Shown: positions 32,291 to 43,265 of the stretch, one piece after another | Layout: each line of letters begins with the position of its first letter | Numbering within the stretch: position 1 is the stretch's first letter | From: Ursus arctos | Lineage: Eukaryota; Chordata; Mammalia; Carnivora; Ursidae | DNA length: 64,000 bases | Assembly: GCF_023065955.2 (NCBI RefSeq) | Contig: NW_026622874.1 | Coordinates: 8,600,001-8,664,000 of the forward strand | Direction: 5' to 3' | Position numbers and translations under genes: made by a program | The notes under the pieces: generated by a model | Told to the model about the DNA's origin: nothing | Database searches by the model: none | What the model saw: only the letters and a program-made list of their open reading frames with translations

Positions 32291-35200
32291 AGGTAAATCT
32301 GGGGAGCTGTACACAGAGTTTCTGTGTCGGCCGCTTGGCGCTGGCTCCCGTGAGCGTCTGTTAGTTCCAGCAAGTCTGCTCATTTACCTGCGAATGTGGG
32401 TTTTAGCCAGACGCTAAGGATAAATGATCCTTTAAGAAGTCATCGTTATGGCGATCCCATTTCCTATGCAAAGTCTGCACGGCTCCTTCCGGTGTTAGGT
32501 GTTGTCCCCAGAGCCCTGTCTTCCACCCGAGCCCCGTCTCCTGCCGGCCCTCCGTGGTTCAGGTCACAGGTCCCTGCACACTGTCCCCCAGCAGGAGGTG
32601 AATGATGCAGAAGAGGGGGCAGGGCTGTGTTCTACTGCGTCTTCCCGAGGGTGAGGCTGATGGTCTCCTCCATCCCAGCCTCTCCCCGTCTCAGAGGCCT
32701 CCAAGAAGGTGACGTGGAAACCTAGCAGGGCCGTCGGGCCGCGTGAGAGTGCGTGACCCAGGACTGGGCTGTTCCCACCCCGGACAGCAGGTGCCGCTGC
32801 TCCTACTGGAACGGAGGCCCAGGCGGGGCAGAGGTGACCTTTGGTCGAGACTCAGGGTCTGGGGGTGAGGGGTGCAGGACCCGAGAACCGACTTTGGCTC
32901 AAGTTCCAGTGTTGAGAGTGGTAGCCTCAGGGTGAAGCCAGAGTCAGGGTGAAGGTCTACACCGTGCAAGCCAGCTGTGTAGATGCACTGCGCTGGGAGC
33001 AGGGGCATGAGTCAGAAGCGCAGGTGCTCATGGGGCACTTGGTGGAATGATGCGAAGGATGGACCCTGTCCCCATCCCACTACCTCCCTATCCAGGTCAC
33101 AGGTAGCCTCGGGCCTGGGCTTGTGAGGACGTAAGCCGGGGCCTCGGTCCCCACCTTTGGCCCCAAGCAACCACCTGTTCCAAGGATGGAACAGCATCTG
33201 CCTCCCTTCTCGTCTTCTGAAGGCCAGTGTGCACACCTTTCCCCGACAGACCGTGAGCCTCCGAGGAGCACAGAACACGTCCGGTCGGTTCAAACAGCAA
33301 ACATCTGCTGGGCGGTAATAATTCCATCAGTCGTAGAGATGAACAACTTCCCAGATGCCTGGCCAGGTGCTACCCCGCAGGTCACACAGACTTCTCAGAA
33401 TGTTCGGATGCAGGAATCCACGTCTCCACTTCGAAGGTGAGAAAACTGAGGGTCAAGGAGGTTGAAGTGAGTCGCCCGAGTCCTCCTGATTTAAGTGGAG
33501 ACTCAGGCTCCAAGCCAAACACCTTCGACACTGAAAACGCCACTATGGAGGCTGGTGTCCAAGTCTGGGCCAAAGGGCGAGAGCGGGCTGTCTGGGGGGC
33601 GGAGGGGCAGTTACGGGGGCTGTGGTGCTGAGATGCCCCTGACAAGATGGCCGCTGGCCCTTTTGGGCTGAAGTGGGGAAGGTGTGGACTCAGTGTTGGA
33701 TCCAGAACGGTCCCATGTAGCTGTCCGACCCACACCCCACCCCCTGCGCACAGGGTCCGGAGGTGTCGCCGGCTCTCCTTATGTGTCCCGAGCCCACACA
33801 ACTGTCCGCGTTCGGGAGCACCCGTCCTGATGACGCTTGTCCCCACCTATTCATCCTGAGCAGGGGCTCCTCTGGAGTCTCAGCAACTGAGTCAGAGCCC
33901 AGGCCTGTTTGCAGAGCTCCAGGACGATGGGGGGCAGGCTTCCGAGGACCCCGCCAAGCGGGCCATGTTGCCTCTCTGGAGACTCCTGATGAGGGCAGGC
34001 CCACTGGCTGCTTTCCAATCAAGGGCGCTGCTGCCTGGTGTCTTTGCGGCTGTAGGCAGCCCACAAAACTGGTATTGCTGGGAAACGCCAGCCACTCCTT
34101 CAGCCCATCATGTATTCATCCAGGAAACTCTAATGGGGTGCACCCTCCGCGGCAGGCCCCGTACTCAGTGCTGAGGTCTCTAAGGTGAATGGAACACAGG
34201 CTTGTGCCCCTGAGTCGGATGCACAGCTAGGCCAACACCGCGGGAGTGGCCTCCCCGAGCAGACTGGCTGACCGTCCTGGGGTCTGCTGCCCATCCCCCA
34301 GGACAGCCGCTGCTTCCTCCCTCTCTCCGTGCTCCAACAAGGCCCAGGAACTACCGGGCCCGGGCATCATCCCGACTCCTCGTCTGCTCATTCAACACTT
34401 ACTGCATGTGCACCTGCCACGTGCCCTGTTCGGGACACAGTGTCGCAGACCCTGACCTGAGGAACTTTACAGCGATCACCATGACAGACACATTTCTGTG
34501 ATGAGTAGACTCAGGCAAGGGGGCGCACGGGTGGTTTGAGGGGCCCACTCCAATAGGTGACGGCTGTGGAGCTGGAGTGAGAACACCCGGGGTCACCCTG
34601 CTGCAGGGGCCGTTGCCTCCCAGTGTTGGACGTGGAGCCACAGGTACTCCAGGTGGGGTGTGGGTGGGGCAGGTGGGGGCGGCGGAGCCGGGGCAGCATC
34701 GCTACGAGGGGACGGCTGGTCCGGCGAGGGACGGCTATGGTAAAGGGTCTCACACTGCCCTCTGTGAGTCATGGGAAACTGTCACAGGGTCTTGAGTATG
34801 ATCCCCACACCGGCTGACGGGGGGAAGGACAGCACAGGTCGGGGAGGCACAGGCAGCCCGGGGGGGGGGGGGCTGGGAAGGGAGGGGAGGCTGGCACGTG
34901 GGTCCTGGCGGGCTCGTGACCGGTGAGCAGATCGGAGGCTTAGAAGATAGAGCCGACCGCTGACAAGCCCCATCCCGCTCTCCGTTTAGTCCAGGAAGGG
35001 ACAGAGACGTGCCAACAGGGCCAGTGTCTCTCAGGTCAGCCACCACCATCATCACGATCGGGGCCACTGGCGATGCTTTGGAAAGACACCAACCATGTGA
35101 GGTTTGATTTTCCCTGAATGTCATACTCGAACGGTTTAAGCCCCTCAGAGCCGGAAGCACACACTCTCCTTCAGCACGAATGCACTGACTCTGCGTTCAG

Positions 35201-35775
35201 CCCTCCTGTGTATCCACAGACCCCGGCCATGGACTGAGGTCTGCATCCTACAGACTGGGTCAGAGCAGCAGAGTGGTGCCTGTGTTCTTCCTAGGGCTGC
35301 TGGGAGAAACATGCACATTTCAGCTCCAAAGTTCAGCTCATAAGACCACACACAAGCCCAGCTTTGCCCCACATGTGGTCTTGGGACAGCCTGGCCTGGG
35401 GGGCCAGGCAGCAGGCAGACATGTCAGCTCTGATTCTAGTTCTGCTTCCCTTTACTGCTGAGCCCAGTGTCCCCATTTCCAAGGTAGTGACGCTGTCTTC
35501 CCTTCCTTCCATGCAAGAGGCAAAGGCCAGTGCTGGGAAGACACGGCTGCAGTGTCTGTAGGACCCGCAAGGCGAGGCACACCCTGTCTCAGAGCAGGAG
35601 AGACGGGTGGTGAGTGGCTGTTACCTTGCACCCAAGAAGTGCCCTCATGGGCAAAGCCCCTGTCGCTGTTGTTGAGAGACAAGGACACGCTCTCACCATG
35701 TCTCTAACATCGTCCTTGAAGACAAAGAAAGTGTAGAGACTGTATGGAGCAGAGAAGCTGTCCCTGTGAGCAGAT
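32291..35775. other. Intergenic DNA with scattered old repeats
   Basis: Contains a reversed MIR (about 33360-33520: 'ggtgagaaaactgagggtcaaggaggttgaagtgag', pattern), old-repeat ends of the 'attcatccaggaaactc...' type near 34110-34200 and 34385-34450, a possible antisense L2 near 34730-34800, and a 13-base G run at 34860-34872. No gene is recognised. Confidence 0.45.
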
Positions 35776-36160
35776 GGCGGGATTGCGTGTGCACCAAGTC
35801 CGAAAGAATCTACAAGCGATCAGGATTAATACGGTCATTGGACAGAAGGCCAAAGTTCAAAAATGAAGTGTATTTCTATATACGAGCAAAAAATGAGAAC
35901 CGGAAAACTTCTCAGTGTCATTTACAAAAACATCAGAAAGAATCAGATATCCAGGAAGGAGCCCAACAAAACGTGTGCAAGACTCTACACGAGGTCTCTC
36001 CCAAGGATGGCAGGAAGGGACTGCAAACGTCTAAGTAAATGGAGACACATCACGTTCACGAACTGGAAGTCTCAGGATTTTTAAGATGTCGATGCTCCCT
36101 AAATAGATCTATCGTCACAGTCAAAATCCCAGGAGTGTTTTTTTGTGTTTTTTTTTTTGA
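35776..36160 (+). mobile_element. LINE-1 ORF2 remnant, 5'- and 3'-truncated
   Basis: A diverged piece from the C-terminal half of L1 ORF2. The phrases 'gtatttctatatacgagca', 'catttacaaaaacatcag', 'aaatggagacacatcacg', 'ttaagatgtcgatgctccc' and 'gtcaaaatcccaggagtg' occur in the L1 order, with frameshifts and a large loss at each end. A T run at 36138-36156 follows. It is non-functional. Confidence 0.8.
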
Positions 36161-37749
36161 GAACATTGAGAAGCCTGGCGGTCGCTCTGGTGGATGGGCC
36201 CTCGGTAGGGCCCCGAGTAGGACAGAAGGAGCCGCCCTGGGCGGGCTAGCTGCTGCTGGCCGGGGTGACCCCGAGCGCCTTGCTGCCGATGGGCACATCA
36301 GTCCTGGAAGGAGGGGCCAGTGCCATCCTTGCATGGCGGTCACAGGACATCTGTGCGTGCTGCAGGAAGGACGAGGTGGCCCACATGTACACAACAGGAC
36401 AACGGGGTCGGGGGAACTGCAGCAGGTGCAGGAGAACCCGGGGCATCACCTCGGGGCTTCGCGCGGCACTTGTATTCAGGTGTCTGACCCACCTCGCCGA
36501 GAACCCTGTTGGCTGGGCCATGGGCTCTAAACACAGCCCTCGAAATCCACTTGGAAAATGCTGTTTTTCCCTCAAGTGCCCCTGTGCGCACACAGCCACA
36601 CAGGGTCTGGAGCTGACACCGGCGTCCCTGCACCATCGCTGGGGGCAGGTCAGTGCACGGGGCCTCGTGGGGTCTCCAACCCTGCCCAACCTCCAGAGAG
36701 CCCAGGATACCCCCCCACGTGAGCTCCTCCAGCGTCCAGAGTCCAGCCCATGGGGTCCACCCTCCATGGGACAAAACTGCCCCTTCCCTGGGGATGCTGT
36801 CTCCCTGCTACCCTCTCCCATGTCCTCGTGTCCCAGGACCATCGTTCCTCCAGGTAGCATTTGTGCTCTGTGTGGAATGGGACCGGATGTGGGATCGAGT
36901 GGCTGGGACACCAAGGCTTGCTGCCACGTCGTCTCTAACATTTATGTAAAGGAGGGACGGGTTGAAGCCCCTGATGGCCAGAGAGGATCGGGAGCTGGGA
37001 GAGAGCAGAACTTCTGTGAGACTCCGAAGATTGGAGATTCACACAGCTGCAGACAGAGACATCATAGCAAGGACGGCGTGGTGGCGCCTTGGGCCCGCTG
37101 GCACATGCGCAGGTCCCATCAGACCCCACAGACATGGCAGGAAGATGGGGATGGGGAGAACCACAGCAGGTGTGGGTCAAGTCAGAGGGTGCTGCGAAAG
37201 GGTGGTGAGGAGTGCCCCCGCCGTGGGGCTGCCTGTGGGACGCTGGCTCCTGGAGCCTGCGCTGCAAAAGCCCGTTGAGACTCTTCCATGATTTTCCAGT
37301 CTCTTCTGCATTTGGGCAAAAACTGTGGACTGTGTCGTGAAGGGGTCACCCGCCTCAAACCTCGAACCAGTCCTGCTTCCAGAAGACCTCCTCCACCACT
37401 GTCCTCCGTTTTGGCCACATTTCCCCAGTGGATGGATAGAAACATCTGTGGAGACCCAGCTGTTTGCTCCCCCAGAGCATATTCACACCTGTGGAAGCTT
37501 CCAGAACACAGAATTTACTCTGCTCTATGGAAGCACGCAACCAAACCAGAAGAAAAGGAATTTTGCCGAAGTCCAGGAAAGACCCTGGACTGGATGGGCC
37601 TGGAAGTGCTGGCAGGAATGGACAAGACTCGGCGCACGAGGACACGGATGCGCGTAGTTCCAGGACTTCACGGGGAGGCGGCATCCCCTGCGGGCGTTCA
37701 GAACGAGAGCCAACAATGATGAGACGTTCTCCACAGAAACCACACGTGG
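36161..37749. other. GC-rich intergenic DNA with long but unrecognised open frames
   Basis: The + strand stays open for 337 codons (36265-37278) and the - strand for 231 codons (36246-36941). The translations are rich in Cys, Arg, Gly, Pro and His without repeats, transmembrane segments or motifs I know. The overlap of long frames on both strands fits chance in GC-rich DNA better than a gene. A second + frame (37288-37719) runs up to just before the next SINE. Confidence 0.35.
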
Positions 37750-37951
37750 GGGATGCTGCCTCGGTGGCTCAGTCAGTTACGCATCTGCCTTCGGCTCAGG
37801 TCATGATCCCAGGGTCCTGGGAGTCAAGCCCCACGTCGGGCTCCCTGCTCAGCACAGAGCCTGCTTCTCTCTCTCCCTCTCCTCCCTGCTTATGCTCTCC
37901 CTCTCTCTCTGACAAATAAACAAATAAAATCTTAAAAAAAAAAAAAAAAAA
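37750..37951 (+). mobile_element. Carnivore tRNA-derived SINE (SINEC/CAN type), older copy
   Basis: Head with 'ctcggtggctcagtcagtta' and 'gtcctgggagtcaagcccca', a CT-rich body, then AAATAAACAAATAAAATCTT and an A run. The flanks show only a decayed duplication (AGAAACCACAC against AGAAGCTACAG), so the copy is older or less well preserved than the other two. It is of the general caniform type ('gtcatgatcccagggtcctggg'). Confidence 0.93.
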
Positions 37952-38588
37952 GAAGCTACAGACTTCCCTCCTGACTGGACGCAGCATCTTCAAATGATTT
38001 TGCCCCCAGAATTGAATACCTGCCAGCAGACCGTTCTTGTGCAAAATGGAAGCATCATTAGGCAAACACTCAGAAAGTTTTACAGTGGGAAGGTAACGTT
38101 TCTGGAAGATATTATGAGAGAATGTCTGTCAAAATACCGACGAGTGGACACCAAGCAGAGCAATGAGATCCAGGAGTGGCCTGCGGTGAAGACGTGGTGG
38201 CTCGGGCACAGCTTATGGGGACAAGGGAGTAGGACATGTAACACGACTGGTGACGGAGACTCCAGGTACAAGGAGAAGCATAAAGTAAAAACAAAAGGGT
38301 GAAAACAAAGAGGGAAATACGTAAATAACTGACACATGAGAAGAGCCTCTGGAACGGGGACTTGTCCGCTGAGCGGAACACGCTTGAGGACAGGGAGGCA
38401 TGCGGAAGTCTCACGGGGACCTGCTCCGTTAAGTGTGGATCTGGAGGACCAACAATCAAATAGCATATGTTTTTCGATTCAGCACCGAATTTCCTAATAC
38501 AGCCCCAAACAGTATGGTTTGCTTATTAGATTTCAAGGATTAATCCAAGCGAGGCCTGCAGCTGCACATTCTGGAAACACTGAATTTT
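37952..38588. other. Spacer between two SINEs, unexplained
   Basis: Holds a 102-codon + frame (37994-38302) whose middle has more protein-like composition than its neighbours (runs of Ile/Leu/Phe/Tyr/Lys). I recognise no family. It could be the remnant of an old transposon or a processed pseudogene, or chance. Confidence 0.25.
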
Positions 38589-38785
38589 TTTTTTTAAGGA
38601 TTTTATTTATTTATTCGACAGAGATAGAGACAGCCAGCGAGAGAGGGAACACAAGCAGGGGAGTGGGAGAAGAAGAAGCAGGCTCATAGCGGAAGAGCCT
38701 GATGTGGGGCTCGATCCCATAACGCCGGGATCATGCCCTGAGCCGAAGGCAGACGCTTAACCGCTGTGCCACCCAGGCACCCCTA
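38589..38785 (-). mobile_element. Carnivore tRNA-derived SINE (SINEC), reverse orientation
   Basis: Read on the minus strand: 'ggggtgcctgggtggcacag', 'cggttaagcgtctgcc', the B box GGGATCGAGCCCC, then 'cttccgctatgagcctgctt' and a CT body, ending in AATAAATAAATAAAATCC and a T-run complement. It is flanked by a perfect 15-bp duplication, GAAACACTGAATTTT, at 38574-38588 and 38786-38800. The 'cgctatgagcctgc' form is what I associate with bear and seal SINEs, the basis for the arctoid suggestion. Confidence 0.96.
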
Positions 38786-38800
38786 GAAACACTGAATTTT

Positions 38801-41179
38801 AAGGAAAACCGAATAAGCTGTGTTCTTGCCGTGGTGGCAGGGACACAGACCCACCTGCGGGGGGCCCAGAGGCAGAGGCTCCGCCGGAGACTCATACTGC
38901 TGTCCTCCTCCTGGGGCGCCTTCAGAGCGCACAGGGGCACGGCGCACACACCTGCGGCCTCGCCACGATTCCCCGGGCACCTCCTCCTCTCTGTGAAAAT
39001 GCCCAAGCTGCGGGTGAGTGGTCGCCCCGCAAAGACAGCCGCTGACCACTGGCTGCTGCCCCTGTCCCCGGAGGGTTAGCCGGAGCCCCGAAGCACTCTC
39101 CTCTGCAGGCGGAGCAGACACCGGCTGGCTTCAGCGGGGGTGACATTTCAACACGTCATGGAGCTCTACTCGAGATTCATGCACTTGACGTGCGTGAACG
39201 TCTCCAAAAAGAGGTCAGAAAATGAAGGAAAAGGACTGGGAGATTCTGTCACAGGAAGCGAAGAAATGGGTTCGTGGCTGGAGGCAGATGTAGGGTCAAG
39301 GCCAGATGTTTATGGCGTGTCTTCTGCGACGGGGGGGGGGCCTCGGCAGGGAGGGGGTGTTGATGCGCAGGAGCAGGGCGGGCTCAGCTGCTGAGTGGGG
39401 GGACCAGAGAGGGTCTGGCCTGGAGGGAGCAGGACATTCCAGGCACCCGGGGGGCACCCAATACTGGGGCCTCAACCTGACCCTACCCTCCACACCTCTG
39501 CGCTGTCCCTAAAGCTCTGGGGGTCCGTGCCAGCCCCCCTCCCCCCGGGCCCTCAGAGGAGGCCGGCAATGATGATGAGCCCCGTCAGCCGCTGGAGAAG
39601 CAGTCTCCATCACCTGACCCCTCAGGTGTTTGGCATCAAGACATCAGAACACCGGCATTAGAACCTTGCTTGGAGTTCGGCCCTGGGTGCTCACTGCCCT
39701 CCCCGTGGCCCCTCCGCATGGCAAGGGGCATGGCCCCAGCAATGCCCAGTTCCTGCGTTCCATGTTGGCGAGCGGAGCACAAGGATGCTAGGGTTCGGTC
39801 AGGCTCCCAGCCGGGGCATCTCTGTGGGGTGTGCCACTCAGGGCAGGCCACCAACGCCCCTCAGAGCCCTCCTGGGCCTCCGGCTCTCAGCCCACACACG
39901 CCACGTGTAATAACTAGTTGGTAAATTAAGAGCAGGGAACAAACTATGGACAGAGCGAGATGCTGGCTGATGGGTCAGCTGACGTGTCGGGGCCTAAGCT
40001 GTCGGAGAGGGAGGCTGGTGGCACTTGGGAACAGGGGGGCCAGGGTGCCTGGGCTGCCAGGCAGGGAGGAAGGGTGGGGAGAAACTGCATGGGGGCTTTC
40101 TTGGGCGTTGGGCTGTTTTTGTTTGGGATGTCGTCATAACTTAACCCCACATGGAGGTGTTCCCAAAGACAGAACCGAGGGAAAATACTTCAATTTTCAG
40201 AGATGGAATCAACGTTCTCAAGGTTCCCAGGCCCCATGAGCTCTCCTCACCAGGCTACCCAGATGCTCAGACCCAGAGCCGCCAAGCCCTGCACAGGATG
40301 GGCGGCAGGAGTGCAGAGGGACGCTGCCTGATGGGCCAGGACAAGCTCCGGGCCTGCAGCCCCTCCCAGACTTTCAGCCCCCAACCAGGCTTGCTCGGGG
40401 TTGGTGACACAGTCTCCAGCCGGCTGCTGCGTCTGCCCCCATGGAAACCCTCTGTAGGGACGTCAGCCACTGCTTACATGACAGCCACATTCTCCTTGTA
40501 CCAGACGAGGCCCAGAGATCCCATAACAGCCCTGACACCCACGTTTCAGGGGGCCCTTTGGACGCAGGCCTTCCCAGGGGGCAGGGTCCACATGATCAGC
40601 CTGCACCCTGCCTTATAGGATCTGGAGCATGCTCAGCAGACCCTGGACCCCAGACTCCCTCCTCGATGGCCCTGAGCTGCTTGCGGGACTTGCATGGGAA
40701 CCCTCCCCAGGACAGTCTCTCCCAGCAGACGGCCACCACGCAGCTCTCTGCAGGAAGTGGGCCAGAGAGAAGGCCTGTGGGCTGCGGGTCCACATGGTGT
40801 ACGCAAGGCCTGGGCAAGCCCACTGGCAGGGGAGGGGACCGCAGCCAGCTCTCCCTGCATCTCCACCTTCTGCAGCACAGAATTCAAAATTCCAAATTCA
40901 ACCTGGCCTTCCAGGTGCTGTGAGGGTGCATTTGTCAAGGCTGGAGAGTAGAACACGTCATACTTATGGCTTATTTATGGCTTCTTGCAACAAATACTTA
41001 GACGTGGGCTCTTGCCCCGGGTCCCACATGTGTCAGGGCAAGTCTGCCCAGAACTGGGGAAGGAGGCTACTCCTGGAGCCCCCGCCCCAGCGCTGGGTGC
41101 CGCTCGAGCTCATTTAAAGTGTTGGATTCGAGGAAGTACGTGGTTCTTGCATTGGTTTGTGCCGGCCACGTGTGCTGTG
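38801..41179. other. Intergenic DNA without a recognisable gene
   Basis: Largely GC-rich unique sequence with G runs (39332-39341) and open frames up to 160 codons that look like chance. No RNA gene or clear repeat is seen. Confidence 0.45.
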
Positions 41180-41490
41180 GTGCCCTCAGCCTTCCAGTGC
41201 CCTCACGCCCCGATGAAATGCTCTGGTGTGACCCTCGGACCCTCCATGGCCCCCACTGTCCTCTTCCTTCTTCCTTCCACATCCACCTGTGGGTCCCCTT
41301 CTCCTTCTTCATAGCCCAGCTGCTGTCTTTGCTGACCTGGCTGAAATGCCACCTCCTCCAGTAAGCCTCCCTGGGTGGGCGCCCACTCGGGCTCCCGCTG
41401 CACCTGTCACCCGGCCCCCGTGGTTCTTGGTGTCTCTCTCACCCCAGATCGTGGTGCCTCTGGAGGTCCCTTGCCTGCTCCTGAGTGGAG
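41180..41490 (+). repeat. L2 LINE remnant
   Basis: Contains 'tttgctgacctggctgaaatgccacctcctccagtaagcctccctg' (pattern, 41326-41373), matching the L2 'tcaaatgtcacctcctcagagaggccttcc' block. The rest is decayed. Confidence 0.55.
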
Positions 41491-43089
41491 CCGGCATGGA
41501 CGGACAAGCGGGCAGACCCCGGTGTCTGGGGTGCCATCATGGAGGCTGGGAGTCGGGAGCTCAGTTCTAGACCCAAGTTAGCAGAGGGGGCTGTGTCTAC
41601 GCCTCTCTCCCCGGGGCGGTGTCTACGCCTTCCACAGCTACGTGGAAGTGGCTGCCGCTCTCCCCTCCCCACCCCCCGGCAACGAGCCTGAGGCCCCTCC
41701 TTCACCCTAGAATGCAGCACGAGGGCCAGTGTGGGGACAACACTGCAAAAACCAGACGTCAGACCAACCTGCCAAAACGCCCCATAGGATAGTCCCCGGG
41801 GACCATGCGCTTCTTCCCACAGCGTCCGACTTCGAGGGGTTTCCAGGGAACAAATGCACAGAAAGGGGCCAAATTGAGAGGCAGGGGTTCTGGAATGTTC
41901 TTGGTCTCCCTCTGAAGAAACTGAGAATTGTAAACACCAGAATGACCTGCACTGGTTGGCGTCAGTGGCCATCCATCCTAACCACCCGAGACTCCACGGG
42001 GCCATGTTTGGAGGACTGGCGGTAGGACTTCAACACCGTTACCCCTGCCACCAAGACTCCCTGTGGACCCTCCCACCCCCATTACCGCGCTCCATTCTGA
42101 CACATATGGAAGCTCACACCTTCCTTTATGTTTCTGAGAAATGTTAAGGCATCGAGTGCCAACCCCAGAGCAAGACTGACATGCCCAGGGTCGGCTCCTG
42201 GCTCGAAACCACCTCTCGATTCAGGATGAGCCGGACAGCAGTGAGGGAACCGGCCCGACCTGACCCAGGGCTTCTGAGGGTCGACCTCACCGTCCCATGC
42301 AGCCAGCGGCAGGACCACAGCCACACCGATGCCCCTACAGACCAAAGACGGGACGTATGGAGCCACCAGGCGGGACCGAGTGGCTGCAGGGCATTCGGGC
42401 TCTTTGGGTCGCTAAAAGGAAAACCTGTATTTTTAAGCTGGGGGTTTTGTTCCTGTTGTGCATTTGTGTAAAGACAGGAGGCTGGGAGGACAGATGTCAG
42501 AGGAGGAAATCAAGCCAGTGCACAAGCTCAGCCAGTCCTTGCTCCAGCCCCACATTCGGGGTGGGAACTGGCACGAGAGGGACGCTTACAACCCATTCAC
42601 TGTGCCCCCGACACCCTCGCCGGTGGCTGGGGTGCTGCTCCCGCTGCGGAGCCGCGAGCGCAAGCCAGAACAGATACTGTCCTGCGTTCTGTCCGCTGGG
42701 GCCGCCGGGTGAGTCCTTCCTGTGAGGACATGGACGCCCTTCAGAGCCGGATGGAGGGCTCCTCATGCTCCCTCAGATGCCGGCAGCAGCAAGGCCTCTG
42801 GGCTGGAAGCCAGGAACATGAGGAGGACCAACCCTCAGGGCTCTGTGTCCCCCACCCCTTCATCAGTAAAGGCCTCTCCGGAAAACCACTAAGGAAATAA
42901 AACATCTCCCGTTTTTCTGTGTGGCGCTTTTCCTATCCGGATTTTAGTGGCATTTGGACCTTCCCGAGGTAAGAACTCAGCAAGTGTCCTTGCTCCCTCT
43001 GTCCTACGTCCCATGTCCAAGCCCTGCAGGTCCTGTGGGATCGGCTCCACCGGCCAGGTCAGGGTCACCCGTCGCTGTGGCATCCGTCT
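41491..43089. other. Intergenic DNA without a recognisable gene
   Basis: Unique sequence. A repeated phrase, 'gtgtctacgcct', appears at 41594 and 41621. No gene-like frame or known repeat is recognised. Confidence 0.45.
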
Positions 43090-43265
43090 CCCGCCAACAG
43101 CTCTAGGAAGCTGTGAACCTGAGTCAGACCAGGTCGCTGTCCTGCCGTGGACCCTCTAGTAGCTCCCGAGACCCTCAGCGCCAAACCCAACTTTGCTCAC
43201 ACCCTGCGATCCACCCTGGCTGCTTCCCTCCCTGCCCCCCACCCCCATAGCGCCGCCTGGCCTTG
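43090..43265 (+). repeat. L2 LINE remnant
   Basis: Resembles the L2 segment that begins 'ccatggctccccactgccctcaggataaag': here the pattern is 'ccctctagtagctcccgagaccctcagcgcc' and then 'ttgctcacaccctgcgatcc'. Confidence 0.5.

Noticed and set aside
36265..37278. 337-codon + frame as a possible new gene
   Set aside because: Long frames occur on both strands here, the product has no recognisable domain or repeats, and there is no promoter or splice context; chance in GC-rich DNA is more likely.
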